Shown: positions 36,594-44,706, counted from the first letter of the stretch. The stretch is 64,000 nucleotides of DNA from Numidum massiliense (GCF_001375555.1 NZ_CTDZ01000009.1:2659758-2723757), one strand, 5' to 3'. Made by a program: numbers and translations. The notes: generated by a model not told the origin, from the letters alone.

Positions 36594-38079
36594 TCCGTAT
36601 AATTGTGTAAAAAGGGTTTTCAGAAAATAAAGGGAGCCAGTTTAAAAATCCTCGGTTAGAATGAAAGTTGTGAGACCACATTCTAGAGAGGAGAAATTTG
36701 AAATGGCTCAATACCAGATTACCGTAATCAGGAATTATTGCACCAACTTTTTTAGGGAATTCCCAAGATGACGGTGTCGCTGAGTTGCTCGAATCGGTAT
36801 TAAACCAAGCACTTCAAGCCCAAGTGACGGAACAAATAGCCGCTGAACCTTACGAGCGAACCGAAGATCGTCGCGCCTATCGTAACGGGTCATACCCCCA
36901 CCAGTTGACGACGCGTGTGGGCACGCTGACCTTACACGTCCCACGGCTCCGAAACGGTCAATTCTCCACCGAGCTGTTCACGCGTCACTAGAGGAATCAA
37001 CAAGCCTTAATGCTTGCCATGATGGAGAGGGTCGTGAACTGTGTCTCCACACGCAAGGTCTCTCAGGTAACAGATGAACTGTGGGAGAAGTCTTTCCAAG
37101 TCTACCGTGTCGGATTTGTGTAAGCGACTGGATCCGATCGTGGCGGCATGGAATGATCGTCCGCTTTCGGACAACGCATTTCCTTTTGTCCTCGTCGATG
37201 CGTTGTATCTCAAGGTGCGAGAAGACGGCAGAGTTGGCTCACGCGGCGTTATGGTCGGCATCGGCGTGAACGCTGACGGCTACCGCGAAATACTTGGGCT
37301 CATGGTCGGCGACACCAGTCCGAAGCCAGTTGGGGTGCGTTCTTCAGTTGGCTAAAACAACGCGGACTAAAAGGTGTCGACTTGATCACCTCTGATGATC
37401 ACGGTGGCTTAGTGAAGGCCATTCGTCAGCACTTTCAAGGGGTGACCTGGCAAAGGTGTCAAACGCATGTCATGCGTAATATACTTGATGTCACGCCTAA
37501 ATCCCTTCAGAAAGAGGTACGCCGTCACGTGCGTGCCATCTTGGATGCTCCAAACATGGAGACGGCGAGACAACTTCTGTCTCAAACCTTAGAAGCCTAT
37601 GAAGAAAAGGTACCAAACGCCATGAATGTCTTAGAATCCGGCTTTAATGATGCAACAGCTGTACTCGTTTTTCCGGAAAAATACCGCAAGCGGCTGCGTA
37701 CAACAAACAGCGTCGAAAGGCTCAACGAGGAAATTCGTCGACGTGAACGGGTCATTCGCATCTTCCTGAATCGCCAATCAGTCGTACGCTTAATCGGCGC
37801 GTTGCTCATGGAAAAAGATGAGCAGTGGGAGAGCGGTAGAAGGTATCTTGATATGACCGAGTACGTTGAGTGGCGAAGAACAAAAGAGTCTGCCACCACC
37901 GTCACTCACATCGCGTAGGCTTTACATGGAGGGGCGGGCATGATAGGCTGGGTCGCCAGGCGGTGCGTCATTTCACATCGCCAAAGCACAAGAAATCATG
38001 CCCGTAGAGGCTCCATGTCAAGCCGTCATCGACGCTCATTCTAGCCGAGGTTATTTTTACACACAAATTAGGACTTGAT
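36594..38079 (+). mobile_element. IS256-family insertion sequence, degenerate
   Basis: Left end GAGTCCGTATAATTGTGTAAA (minus its last base about 20 nt) near 36594 and right end, read inward, AGTCCTAATTTGTGTGTAAA near 38079 form imperfect terminal inverted repeats around a broken Mutator-type transposase. The two flanks belong to different genes (a toxin on the left, an immunity-type gene on the right) and show no target duplication, pointing to a rearrangement after insertion. Confidence 0.75.
36703..37918 (+). pseudogene. IS256-family transposase, multiple frameshifts and a stop
   Basis: ATG at 36703 after AGAGGAG. Pieces in order: MAQYQITV; LESVLNQALQAQVTEQIAAE through QFSTELFTRH and an in-frame TAG at 36989; SKSTVSDLCKRLDPIVAAWN through EILGLMVGDT; then a frame change near 37325 into KGVDLITSDDHGGLVKAIRQ and TTNSVERLNEEIRRRERVIR. 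These are the DDE and C-terminal motifs of the Mutator/IS256 transposase (about 390 residues when intact). No functional product expected. Confidence 0.9.
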
Positions 38080-38131
38080 CTTCATTCACTGTTACCTGTA
38101 TGTTGCCTTCATCGAAAACTTTATAATTCAT
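38080..38131 (-). pseudogene. N-terminal stub of a gene cut by IS256
   Basis: ATG at 38131 with AAAGGGG upstream opens MNYKVFDEGNIQVTVNEDQ, then runs into the insertion-sequence end. Its position directly after the hairpin that follows the 38270 immunity gene suggests a further toxin/immunity-array gene. Family not recognisable from 17 residues. Confidence 0.45.
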
Positions 38132-38169
38132 TAGCAACATCCCCTTTAGTGACTTTCCTTTAAAAGAGA

Positions 38170-38208
38170 AAGTAGTACAGTCGTTAGTGTAGAATTACAG
38201 TACTACTT
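38170..38208 (-). terminator. Hairpin after cassette-3 immunity gene
   Basis: AAGTAGTAC (38170-38178) pairs with GTACTACTT (38200-38208), 62 nt after the immunity stop. A related sequence (AGTACAGTCGTTAGTATAG) occurs at 33640 after the frameshifted paralogue. Similar hairpins follow the other two immunity genes at 68 nt. Confidence 0.6.
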
Positions 38209-38269
38209 CCTAGTATTTAATAATTCAAAGGGATAGGATTAACAACAGGGAAGCCGATATAGGAAGTAA

Positions 38270-38614
38270 TCACTTTTTTTCGATGTGCTTGTCAATTGAG
38301 CCGAAATCATGACAAACGAGAATTAATTCGCAGCTGTTAGCCGTTAAAAATATTCCCATTGATTGACTGACTAAATCGGGATCCACCGGGTATATATGGG
38401 AATGTCGCCCGTTTTTGAAAGAGTGACCTAGCCTGATTAGTTCAGTTCCTAGTCCGATAAGTCCATCTTTGCTTAGCTGAACTAAAACTCGACAGTCAGA
38501 TGAGATATTCTTCCCGTTTTTATACACCCTTACCTCACCGACGTTCTCATTTTCCAACTCAAAATCTTCCTCGTCTGTATCTGATGGATTTAAATCGACA
38601 ATATACTTGTCCAT
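38270..38614 (-). CDS. Putative immunity protein of toxin cassette 3
   Basis: 114 residues from the ATG at 38614 (GAGGAGTG upstream). No family recognised. Sequence: acidic N-terminus (NPSDTDEEDFELENENVGEV), then GLIGLGTELIRLGHSFKNGR and QSMGIFLTANSCELILVCHD, suggesting a small alpha/beta fold. It starts 11 nt after the toxin of cassette 3, the usual place for an immunity gene. A frameshifted paralogue lies at 33670-34007, showing this cassette type was once duplicated in the island. Confidence 0.7.
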   Translation of the reverse strand: MDKYIVDLNPSDTDEEDFELENENVGEVRVYKNGKNISSDCRVLVQLSKDGLIGLGTELIRLGHSFKNGRHSHIYPVDPDLVSQSMGIFLTANSCELILVCHDFGSIDKHIEKK

Positions 38615-38625
38615 ATGATCACTCC

Positions 38626-39726
38626 TCACTCAATAATATCTTTCACGTTTCCTTTTTCGTCAACTATAATGTGATAATTCTTTCTTCTGCTGTATCCACC
38701 TTTTTTCTTGGGCACATGGATTTCAACATTATAGTGATCTACAGGATAAATGTAATGTTTTACTGGATGAGCCTTTTCACCAAAATCCTTACGGAATACA
38801 ACCTTACTTCCATCTTCAAGAACTGTTTCAAGTCTGTCTCCTTTCCTCTCAGCCCTTCTTAATACATCTTTTAATTTCTTTAAGGCTTCTTGATTACCAA
38901 CCTTGGGAATTCTTCCATTATCCCTTAACCAAGTATCCCCGCTCTCAATAATCCCTAACCGCTGCCCATCTTGCCTGCTCGGGCTATCTACAGAGGTCGG
39001 TCGATTCTGCCACGCCTGCTTAAGAACGGAAGATAAGCGTTTCGCGTATTTCTTTATGGACTCATTCACTTTGCGCTTCGGCATTGTGCCTTTCTTCTTT
39101 AGGTGATCGCCCATCTTAGAAATTCGGGATAAAGTTTTCTTTACCTTTTTAAGTCCTTGAGCTGTTTTTAGAAGCTTAACGCTACCAGCGGCACCGCGGC
39201 CCGCCTTGCCAAACTTGGCAAGCTTTAACCATTTCACTGGGGGTATTACCGCTAAAAGCGACATGCCGACGGATTCCCACCACTCAGCTTCGGACAGTTT
39301 TTCGCCTGTACGCGGATCCTTACCTTCAAATGCGCGATAAAAATCGTTGACGCCAGTTATTTCCCCTGCCGCGTTGATGACGTCTTCTACAGTTAGTCCG
39401 TCGGTTCCTGCCACTTCCGTCGTGACATTAATCGGGGGGATCTTTCGGATTTGTCGGATGAAAGGGGTAACCTCTTGATCGTATAAATACTGGTTAATTG
39501 TCAATACCGCATTTTGATACGGCTCGAGTGGCCGGGCGCTTGGTAACATGTCATGGATCGGCGGCATCTTTTCGTTGACATACTGTTTACCAAGTTGCTC
39601 CACGCGCGTTAACGCATAGTCTACCGCCGAAAGATCCTCGGGAGCTAGCGTCGCTTTCGCTTGGTCTACAATGCGTAAATGCTCACGAACCGTTTCTTCT
39701 TGGTCGGATAAATGACGATTGAACAA
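38626..39726 (-). CDS. Toxin cassette 3: N-terminally truncated polymorphic toxin
   Basis: 366 residues, first possible start TTG at 39726 with no ribosome site. From residue 4 it matches the intact effector at 41455 (HLSDQEETVREHLRIV on), so about 20 N-terminal residues are missing. Order: helical N-domain, pre-toxin block VEDVINAAGEITGVNDFYRA, basic linker KKGTMPKRKVNESIKKYAKR, and a distinct C-terminal toxin tip with FRKDFGEKAHPVKHYIYPVD and HYNVEIHVPKKKGG. The tip's activity is not recognised with certainty. Truncated start plus an upstream hairpin imply it is silent in place. Confidence 0.75.
   Translation of the reverse strand: MFNRHLSDQEETVREHLRIVDQAKATLAPEDLSAVDYALTRVEQLGKQYVNEKMPPIHDMLPSARPLEPYQNAVLTINQYLYDQEVTPFIRQIRKIPPINVTTEVAGTDGLTVEDVINAAGEITGVNDFYRAFEGKDPRTGEKLSEAEWWESVGMSLLAVIPPVKWLKLAKFGKAGRGAAGSVKLLKTAQGLKKVKKTLSRISKMGDHLKKKGTMPKRKVNESIKKYAKRLSSVLKQAWQNRPTSVDSPSRQDGQRLGIIESGDTWLRDNGRIPKVGNQEALKKLKDVLRRAERKGDRLETVLEDGSKVVFRKDFGEKAHPVKHYIYPVDHYNVEIHVPKKKGGYSRRKNYHIIVDEKGNVKDIIE
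38929..39093. repeat. 165-bp repeat, copy 1 (linker DNA of toxin cassettes)
   Basis: By eye identical to 40741-40905. It encodes the basic linker before the toxin tip (KRKVNESIKKYAKRL, SVLKQAWQNRPTSVDSPSRQ). Shorter, slightly diverged copies occur at 36270-36340 and 41875-41930. Such blocks would allow homologous recombination to swap toxin tips. Confidence 0.85.
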
Positions 39727-39727
39727 A

Positions 39728-39759
39728 ATCCCGCAAAATATATGTTTTTTTTGCGGGAT
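39728..39759 (-). terminator. Hairpin between cassettes 2 and 3
   Basis: ATCCCGCAAAA (39728-39738) and TTTTGCGGGAT (39749-39759) form a perfect 11-bp stem; on the minus strand it is followed by TTTGTT. It lies 68 nt after the SUKH immunity stop and touches the truncated start of cassette 3. Confidence 0.75.
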
Positions 39760-39826
39760 TAGCAGCAGATGTTTGTTTGGAACGTATGTTTGGCGTACTC
39801 GGTTAAGGGATTTAGACTTAATGCAA

Positions 39827-40294
39827 CTAATCTACCAGATCATAGAAGTAGTCGCCCTCTTGGTCAAGCTTTCTTAAAAATTCCTCTAAAGAATTTGCTA
39901 TGACTGTATCCAAATTATAAATCTTACTCTGTTCATTATCACTGATTGCAATTGATAAGTAGTATCCCTCTATTGCTTCGAAAAATATCAACTTACTCAG
40001 GTCGTCATACATCTCTAGATCAGGATCAAATTCATAAATATCCTCTCTCAACCTTATGTCAGCAACAGTTTCCGGATCAATTAGTCGATTGATGCCAACC
40101 CCTTCCGGCTCCATATTCAAGAACCCATACCCTATATTGAGGTAAAAGTCACGTAGCTCCTTCGGAAACTTTATCCCCATTCTTTTCTCGGCGTTTAGTA
40201 CCTCTTCTTCATTCAAGGAATACAGGTTATGTTTAGCGTCAACTTCGTCCTCCTCATCAATAACATATTTGGACAAAAATTCAAATTTACTCAT
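39827..40294 (-). CDS. SUKH (SMI1/KNR4) immunity protein of toxin cassette 2
   Basis: 155 residues, very acidic. LNEEEVLNAEKRMGIKFPKE, LRDFYLNIGYGFLN and IEGYYLSIAISDNEQSKIYN are SUKH-fold landmarks. Start overlaps the toxin stop by 4 nt (ATGA), so toxin and immunity are translationally coupled. It would protect against the HNH tip of cassette 2. Confidence 0.88.
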   Translation of the reverse strand: MSKFEFLSKYVIDEEDEVDAKHNLYSLNEEEVLNAEKRMGIKFPKELRDFYLNIGYGFLNMEPEGVGINRLIDPETVADIRLREDIYEFDPDLEMYDDLSKLIFFEAIEGYYLSIAISDNEQSKIYNLDTVIANSLEEFLRKLDQEGDYFYDLVD

Positions 40295-40938
40295 CGTTTT
40301 TTCCTCCTTGGAAATAATCCTCTGGATGCAGAATCTTGAGAATGGATCCCGCGCTGATGTTGATCAGGGAATCTAGCCGGGTGAATATTCCACCATTCAT
40401 GAGGCCCTTCATAACCGTTTTCAATTATGTGGTGTACATCATAAGGACGTCCCTTTCTTCTAGAAATACGCCCGGTTTTTGCGTAAACATTTTCTTCATA
40501 CCTTGGCCAAGTCTGACCTGTCTTCTTTTCCCATTTCTTAATCAACTTGTCCTTCGCAGTTCGGCTTAACTTGCTCCGGTGCTTCCTCGTTTCAGCAGGA
40601 ATAAGTTTAATATACTCTTTTTTTCTCAACGCATCCTTCAACAACCGTATTTGTTCCGGGTGTACTTTAATACCCGTTATTGACTCGATTTCCCTTATAT
40701 AATCCCTGGTCAACTTTGGTTTAAGTTTCCTATTCCTCCACCAAGTATCCCCGCTCTCAATAATCCCTAACCGCTGCCCATCTTGCCTGCTCGGGCTATC
40801 TACAGAGGTCGGTCGATTCTGCCACGCCTGCTTAAGAACGGAAGATAAGCGTTTCGCGTATTTCTTTATGGACTCATTCACTTTGCGCTTCGGCATTGTG
40901 CCTTTTGTATTAGTCGTCTTGACGATTGTGGACAGCAA
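40291..40938 (-). CDS. Toxin cassette 2: truncated HNH-nuclease toxin tail
   Basis: 215 residues, of which the first 12 are junction sequence (start at 40938 lies inside a hairpin and has no ribosome site). Homology to the effector begins at TKGTMPKRKVNESIKKYAKR, so helical and pre-toxin domains are absent. The C-terminus carries an HNH/WHH-type nuclease core: RPYDVHHIIENGYEGPHEWW then NIHPARFPDQHQRGIHSQDS. As it stands it lacks secretion sequences; it looks like a stored tip that could be recombined onto the complete effector through the 165-bp linker repeat. Confidence 0.78.
   Translation of the reverse strand: MLSTIVKTTNTKGTMPKRKVNESIKKYAKRLSSVLKQAWQNRPTSVDSPSRQDGQRLGIIESGDTWWRNRKLKPKLTRDYIREIESITGIKVHPEQIRLLKDALRKKEYIKLIPAETRKHRSKLSRTAKDKLIKKWEKKTGQTWPRYEENVYAKTGRISRRKGRPYDVHHIIENGYEGPHEWWNIHPARFPDQHQRGIHSQDSASRGLFPRRKKR
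40741..40905. repeat. 165-bp repeat, copy 2 (linker DNA of toxin cassettes)
   Basis: Identical by eye to 38929-39093; see that entry. Identity ends sharply where the cassettes diverge into different toxin tips on one side and different upstream DNA on the other. Confidence 0.85.
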
Positions 40939-40957
40939 TCATTGACTGCTGTCCACA
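40927..40957 (-). terminator. Hairpin between the complete effector unit and cassette 2
   Basis: TGTGGACAGCA (40927-40937) and TGCTGTCCACA (40947-40957): perfect 11-bp stem, 9-nt loop. It lies 68 nt after the cassette-1 immunity stop, the same distance as the hairpin after cassette 2. No U tract, so it may also be a recombination mark. Confidence 0.65.
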
Positions 40958-41024
40958 AAGTGTCGAATGGAATCTCCCAATCTTGTTAGAAGAATGGACT
41001 ACTTATGCCATGATTCACAAGCAT

Positions 41025-41450
41025 CTATAATTTTTCAATCGAAAAAACCAACTTATCAAAGTCAGTATCGAAACCGTAATCATTACAACTATAAATCAAC
41101 TCATTACCCTTTATCTCAAGTAACATTCCTGAAGAATATGATTGTGAACTCCTACCGTACTCTCCCTCCCATATATTGTAAAAACTAAGAAGTCCATTCT
41201 TAGTATAACATTTTATCACTGATTCCTTTGGTGCCGTATCTTCCCAAAGACTAATGGACTTATAAAGATTGCCCATTACCTCAATGCCTTGATCTGTCCT
41301 TAACCATATCCCTTGTCGACGGGGAGAATTTTTGCATATAAACCTTACTTTCACCTCTTGGCCATTTGATACCGGTTGAGCTTCCCATAGAATGACATTA
41401 TTTCTCCCCCTTTCGAGAAATGCGTCATTTAAAATTCGTTCATAGTACAT
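41025..41450 (-). CDS. Putative immunity protein of the complete effector
   Basis: 141 residues from the ATG at 41450 (GAAGGAG upstream), 4 nt after the toxin stop. The open frame extends much further upstream, but that part is antisense-frame overlap with the toxin. No family recognised; features are NVILWEAQPVSNGQEVKVRF, YNIWEGEYGRSSQSYSSGML and a C-terminal acidic motif NDYGFDTDFDKLVF. Role as immunity protein rests on position only. Confidence 0.7.
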   Translation of the reverse strand: MYYERILNDAFLERGRNNVILWEAQPVSNGQEVKVRFICKNSPRRQGIWLRTDQGIEVMGNLYKSISLWEDTAPKESVIKCYTKNGLLSFYNIWEGEYGRSSQSYSSGMLLEIKGNELIYSCNDYGFDTDFDKLVFSIEKL

Positions 41451-41454
41451 TTTT

Positions 41455-42618
41455 CTATTCTCCTTCCGGTCGCGGTCCTTTATAATGTCTGTGAGGGTCA
41501 ATTTCAGCGTGTTCCCAAGGCCAAACCTCTTGTAGGTTCTTGCTATTATGCGGATTAGGAATTTTTCTCCCCTCTTTGTGGTGTAGTTCCTTTGGTACTT
41601 TATATTTGGGGTGTATGGGCGGTTTTCCTTTCTTAATTCTCTCCAAGTCCTCGGGACTAAATTCATCCTCGGAGAGGGATCTATTTTTCCAGTGACGCTT
41701 TTTGGCAGTTTCCCAAGATGGATAATTCCCATTTCTCGTTGGGGCATCATTAGGATCACCGGGTTTCCAACGATACCATACACTCCCACCTTTTTTAATG
41801 GAATATATCATCTTTTGTGAATGTGCATCATTTGGAAATCCTAAATTGGTAGAAGGGAACTTCCTGAGAATACCCGATAAGCGTTTCGTGTATTTCTTTA
41901 TGGATTCATTCACCTTGCGCTTCGGCATCGTACCATTCTTCTTTAGGTGATCGCCCATCTTAGAAATGCGGGATAAAGTTTTCTTTACCTTTTTAAGTCC
42001 TTTAGCTGTTTTTAGAAGCTTAACGCTACCAGCGGCACCGCGGCCCGCCTTGCCCAACTTGGCAAGCTTTAACCATTTCGCTGGGGGTATTACCGCTAAA
42101 AGCGACATGCCGACGGATTCCCACCACTCAGCTTCAGACAGTTTTTCGCCTGTACGCGGATCCTTACCTTCAAATGCGCGATAAAAATCGTTGACGCCAG
42201 TTATTTCCCCTGCCGCGTTGATGACGTCTTCTACAGTTAGTCCGTCGGTTCCTGCCACTTCCGTCGTGACATTAATCGGGTGGATCTCTCGAATTTGTCG
42301 GATGAAAGGGGTAACCTCATGATCAGACATAAACTGATTAATTGTCAATACCGCATTTTGATACGGCTCGAGCGGCCGGGCGCTTGGTAACATGTCATGG
42401 AGCGGCGGCATCTTTTCGTTGACATACTGTTTGCCAAGTTGCTCCACGCGCGTTAACGCATAGTCTACCGCCGAAAGATCCTCAGAAGCCAGTGTCGCTT
42501 TCGCTTGGCCCACAATGCGTAAATGCTCGCGAACCGTTTCTTCTTGGTCAGATAAATGACGATGAATATCCTTTAAGTGGGCAGTTATTTCATGTGTGTT
42601 GACGACGAGTTTTCCCAC
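41455..42618 (-). CDS. LXG-like polymorphic toxin with pre-toxin domain and HNH nuclease tip
   Basis: 387 residues. Residues 1-110 are a helical N-domain (MGKLVVNTHEITAHLKDIHR on) shorter than typical LXG domains and without a motif I can call LXG; residues about 115-240 hold the pre-toxin region (VEDVINAAGEITGVNDFYRA, AEWWESVGMSLLAVIPPAKW); the C-terminal 110 residues are a nuclease tip with KVPKELHHKEGRKIPNPHNS and WPWEHAEIDPHRHYKG, an HNH/Endo VII-like His cluster. It is the only toxin of the island with complete N-terminus, helpers and immunity gene, so presumably the expressed one, exported by a type VII system encoded elsewhere. Confidence 0.83.
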   Translation of the reverse strand: MGKLVVNTHEITAHLKDIHRHLSDQEETVREHLRIVGQAKATLASEDLSAVDYALTRVEQLGKQYVNEKMPPLHDMLPSARPLEPYQNAVLTINQFMSDHEVTPFIRQIREIHPINVTTEVAGTDGLTVEDVINAAGEITGVNDFYRAFEGKDPRTGEKLSEAEWWESVGMSLLAVIPPAKWLKLAKLGKAGRGAAGSVKLLKTAKGLKKVKKTLSRISKMGDHLKKNGTMPKRKVNESIKKYTKRLSGILRKFPSTNLGFPNDAHSQKMIYSIKKGGSVWYRWKPGDPNDAPTRNGNYPSWETAKKRHWKNRSLSEDEFSPEDLERIKKGKPPIHPKYKVPKELHHKEGRKIPNPHNSKNLQEVWPWEHAEIDPHRHYKGPRPEGE

Positions 42619-42647
42619 ATCTTCAACCCCTTTAATCGCGTACAGGC

Positions 42648-43019
42648 TTAATCAATATGGCCGTACTTATCCATGTATCGATCCACCACGTAGCTATCAT
42701 AGTTTTTAACGGCTTTACCGATCAGCTGATCCGTCTCCACAAAGGTTTTTGCAATGTTCGACGCGTTTTCTTGTAGAAGGACCATTCCATTTGCAAGCTC
42801 TTCCATTAAGCTAATTAACGCATCGGCGTAAGCCACTGCTTGTGACAAGCTACTGTCGGCAAAACCTTGTGCCTCTAAGTTCCTCTTGAATGCGGCTAGC
42901 ATTCGGATCATCTTATCTGTTTGTATTTCCCCTTTGTAGAGTGTCTCGTACAATTGATCCATCTGCCCATGGTCAATTTTAATCGTTTCCGTAGACACGT
43001 ACGTGCTTTCTCCTTTCAT
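42648..43019 (-). CDS. Small helical T7SS-type helper (toxin partner 3)
   Basis: 123 residues, predicted all-helical, no Cys. GFADSSLSQAVAYADALISL and LLQENASNIAKTFVETDQLI are shared with the relic copy at 11714-12034. Length, helical hairpin design and position 29 nt before the toxin fit the WXG100-like partner proteins that LXG toxins need for export. There is no classical WXG motif. Confidence 0.72.
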   Translation of the reverse strand: MKGESTYVSTETIKIDHGQMDQLYETLYKGEIQTDKMIRMLAAFKRNLEAQGFADSSLSQAVAYADALISLMEELANGMVLLQENASNIAKTFVETDQLIGKAVKNYDSYVVDRYMDKYGHID

Positions 43020-43094
43020 TTGCCCTTCTTTTAGTAGTTATATTGCTTCAACTTTGTGTCTTGGGCTGTTTTAAATACCTTAGCGAAAAGAAAC

Positions 43095-43427
43095 CTAGAT
43101 AATACTCCGGAACATTTGACCGCTATGTTGATCAGCACCCGTAACCTGCTGATCGACAATTTTCATCAACTCAACAAAAGTCGTCATGTATTGCACGGCA
43201 AATTCAACAGCCTGCATGTATTCTTCAATCGTCTCTTCGTACGCGTTGATCGATTTACCCGATAGGCCACTTAAAGTCTGTTTACTTTGCGAATGTATGC
43301 GATCAATCGCTTGCGTAAAGTGATCGAGTTCGTCCTTCATTTGCTGCACGCCATTCATCGTTTGTGCCGCATCGTATGTAATGCGTGCACCGAAACCCCC
43401 ACCACCATCCGCCGTATGCGTATACAT
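43095..43427 (-). CDS. WXG100-like helper (toxin partner 2)
   Basis: 110 residues, helical. A Gly-rich start (HTADGGGGFGARITYDAA) is followed by two long helices, the second containing YEETIEEYMQAVEFAVQYMT. The size and two-helix layout match WXG100/TIGR04197-like partners in LXG operons. The end is homologous to the fused relic at 12202-12466. Confidence 0.72.
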   Translation of the reverse strand: MYTHTADGGGGFGARITYDAAQTMNGVQQMKDELDHFTQAIDRIHSQSKQTLSGLSGKSINAYEETIEEYMQAVEFAVQYMTTFVELMKIVDQQVTGADQHSGQMFRSII

Positions 43428-43543
43428 CCGTCGCCACCTCCTCGCTAATTAAACGGATATCCCCGTTCCCCCTTACTCATCATGGTGTCATTCTTTATTC
43501 AAGGTTGTTATCCTCGATCCAAGAGTCACTACCTGTTAGCTAA

Positions 43544-43909
43544 TCAAGCAAAATGCTGCAGCATCTTCCGCACGCTCGGATCCATCACCGCGTCGCTCAT
43601 ATACTTTTTCCGCTCTTCGGGAGTCATCGGCTGCAGGATAGAATGATAGTGCGTATACTCCTCTTGCTTACGTGTAAAGACTGCTTCTTGCTGTTGTCGC
43701 AAGGCACTGATCAGTTGCGCCACCAATTGGTCATAACTCTCAAGGTGCTGTTCCCTTGAGGCAACGAGTGCTTCGTTTGCCTTGCGCGACTGGCTATTTT
43801 GCCACGCACTTGAACCGATGTCTTTCGGCCCATCTTTTTTTATCGATGTCGCATGCGTGAAGGCACGAATAATCTCACCCAACTGCTTCATCCGTGCATC
43901 ATAGTCCAT
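43544..43909 (-). CDS. Helical helper (toxin partner 1)
   Basis: 121 residues from the ATG at 43909, which overlaps the DUF4176 stop (ATGGACTATGA) and has GGTGG upstream; the frame extends higher but that overlaps the DUF4176 gene. Charged, helical: MDYDARMKQLGEIIRAFTHA, then Gln-rich SALRQQQEAVFTRKQEEYTH. Likely part of the toxin pre-export complex; its N-terminus is conserved in the relic operon. Confidence 0.7.
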   Translation of the reverse strand: MDYDARMKQLGEIIRAFTHATSIKKDGPKDIGSSAWQNSQSRKANEALVASREQHLESYDQLVAQLISALRQQQEAVFTRKQEEYTHYHSILQPMTPEERKKYMSDAVMDPSVRKMLQHFA

Positions 43910-44261
43910 CGGTACCACCTGTTTCCACGGATTCTTCCGGCGCTTCCGTCGACGCACTTCCTGTAGACGCTTTTCCTTTAGCAAGCGGGGTCAGTTGCTC
44001 CCACTCTTCCATCAAGCGGACGACTTCTTCCTCTTCTTCATTCACGTACCCGCGAAAAACAACTTCCTTGATGTCTTCTTCGTTGAAAAAGAGGACATCA
44101 TCGTCGACGACCCCCTCCGGGTAAAGACAGCCCATGTAGTCAAAATAGACGTTCTCAGTCATGTGGTCGTTGCCAACGACGGTTTTGCGACCGACGACCA
44201 TAATTGGAACAGTCCCTTCGTGCAGGTATAGGACAGATCCGATCGGTAACATCGTTTTCAA
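43899..44261 (-). CDS. DUF4176 family protein
   Basis: 120 residues. LPIGSVLYLHEGTVPIMVVG, VYFDYMGCLYPEGVV and LFFNEEDIKEVVFRGY are DUF4176 landmarks; the C-terminus is an acidic, Ser/Thr/Gly-rich tail. DUF4176 genes mark LXG toxin loci in Bacillota, where the proteins act as chaperone-like targeting factors. First gene of the six-gene operon. Confidence 0.85.
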   Translation of the reverse strand: MKTMLPIGSVLYLHEGTVPIMVVGRKTVVGNDHMTENVYFDYMGCLYPEGVVDDDVLFFNEEDIKEVVFRGYVNEEEEEVVRLMEEWEQLTPLAKGKASTGSASTEAPEESVETGGTDGL

Positions 44262-44514
44262 CTCCTTATGGCTGGTTGCTAATGTTGACCAGCTAAATGA
44301 ACATTGAACAAATGGTTTTTTTCACACAACAACCGAGGGTGCTTTGTTGTACCAATGCACCACTTGCTTTCTCGTGCCTGATCGTGTGGCAAGCCCAATT
44401 GATATCGCTATCAAACGGATCACGGGTTCACTAGTCCGCGCTATGTATATGGCTTATCGCATTAAATAACTGGTTAGTGTTTGTTTTCTTGGTAGTCTCT
44501 CGATGATGCTGTAC

Positions 44515-44543
44515 ATTTTACTATAGTTATAAAACGTTTACAA
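44515..44543 (-). promoter_or_regulatory. Candidate promoter of the toxin operon
   Basis: On the minus strand -35 TTGTAA (44538-44543), 17-nt spacer, -10 TAAAAT (44515-44520). The -35 region TGTAAACGTTTTAT also partly resembles a cre site (two mismatches at one end). Confidence 0.5.
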
Positions 44544-44603
44544 GGGGAAATTGGAAAATGCTTATTAAATTTATGCGTTGCCATTTTCCATCCCTTTTAA
44601 AAA

Positions 44604-44643
44604 ATCCGTTAGGCGGAGCATAACAACAGCCCGCCTAACGGAT
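44604..44643 (-). terminator. Intrinsic terminator of the first OCD gene
   Basis: Perfect 13-bp stem ATCCGTTAGGCGG / CCGCCTAACGGAT, followed on the minus strand by TTTTTT. The TCCGTTAGGCG arm recurs in the terminators after both propeptide genes (52728 and 54499). Confidence 0.85.
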
Positions 44644-44706
44644 CCCTCAATTGACTGTCTCTAGTGCCTCGCAACGGCGGTTGACATTAACCACCACCAC
44701 CCACTG

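Larger units (their letters stand above)
44262..44706. other. Leader region of the toxin operon and downstream end of OCD gene
   Basis: No gene. Holds the promoter at 44515-44543 and the terminator at 44604-44643, both described separately. The toxin operon mRNA would have a leader of about 250 nt. Confidence 0.6.

Noticed and set aside
40927-40957. attC/integron-like recombination site
   Set aside because: The hairpin stems at the cassette ends differ completely in sequence, there is no integrase gene, and the spacing after immunity genes fits terminators better.
41025-41789. 254-residue ORF as the immunity gene
   Set aside because: The first 113 codons overlap the toxin gene in another frame; the ATG at 41450 has the ribosome site and the usual toxin-immunity spacing.
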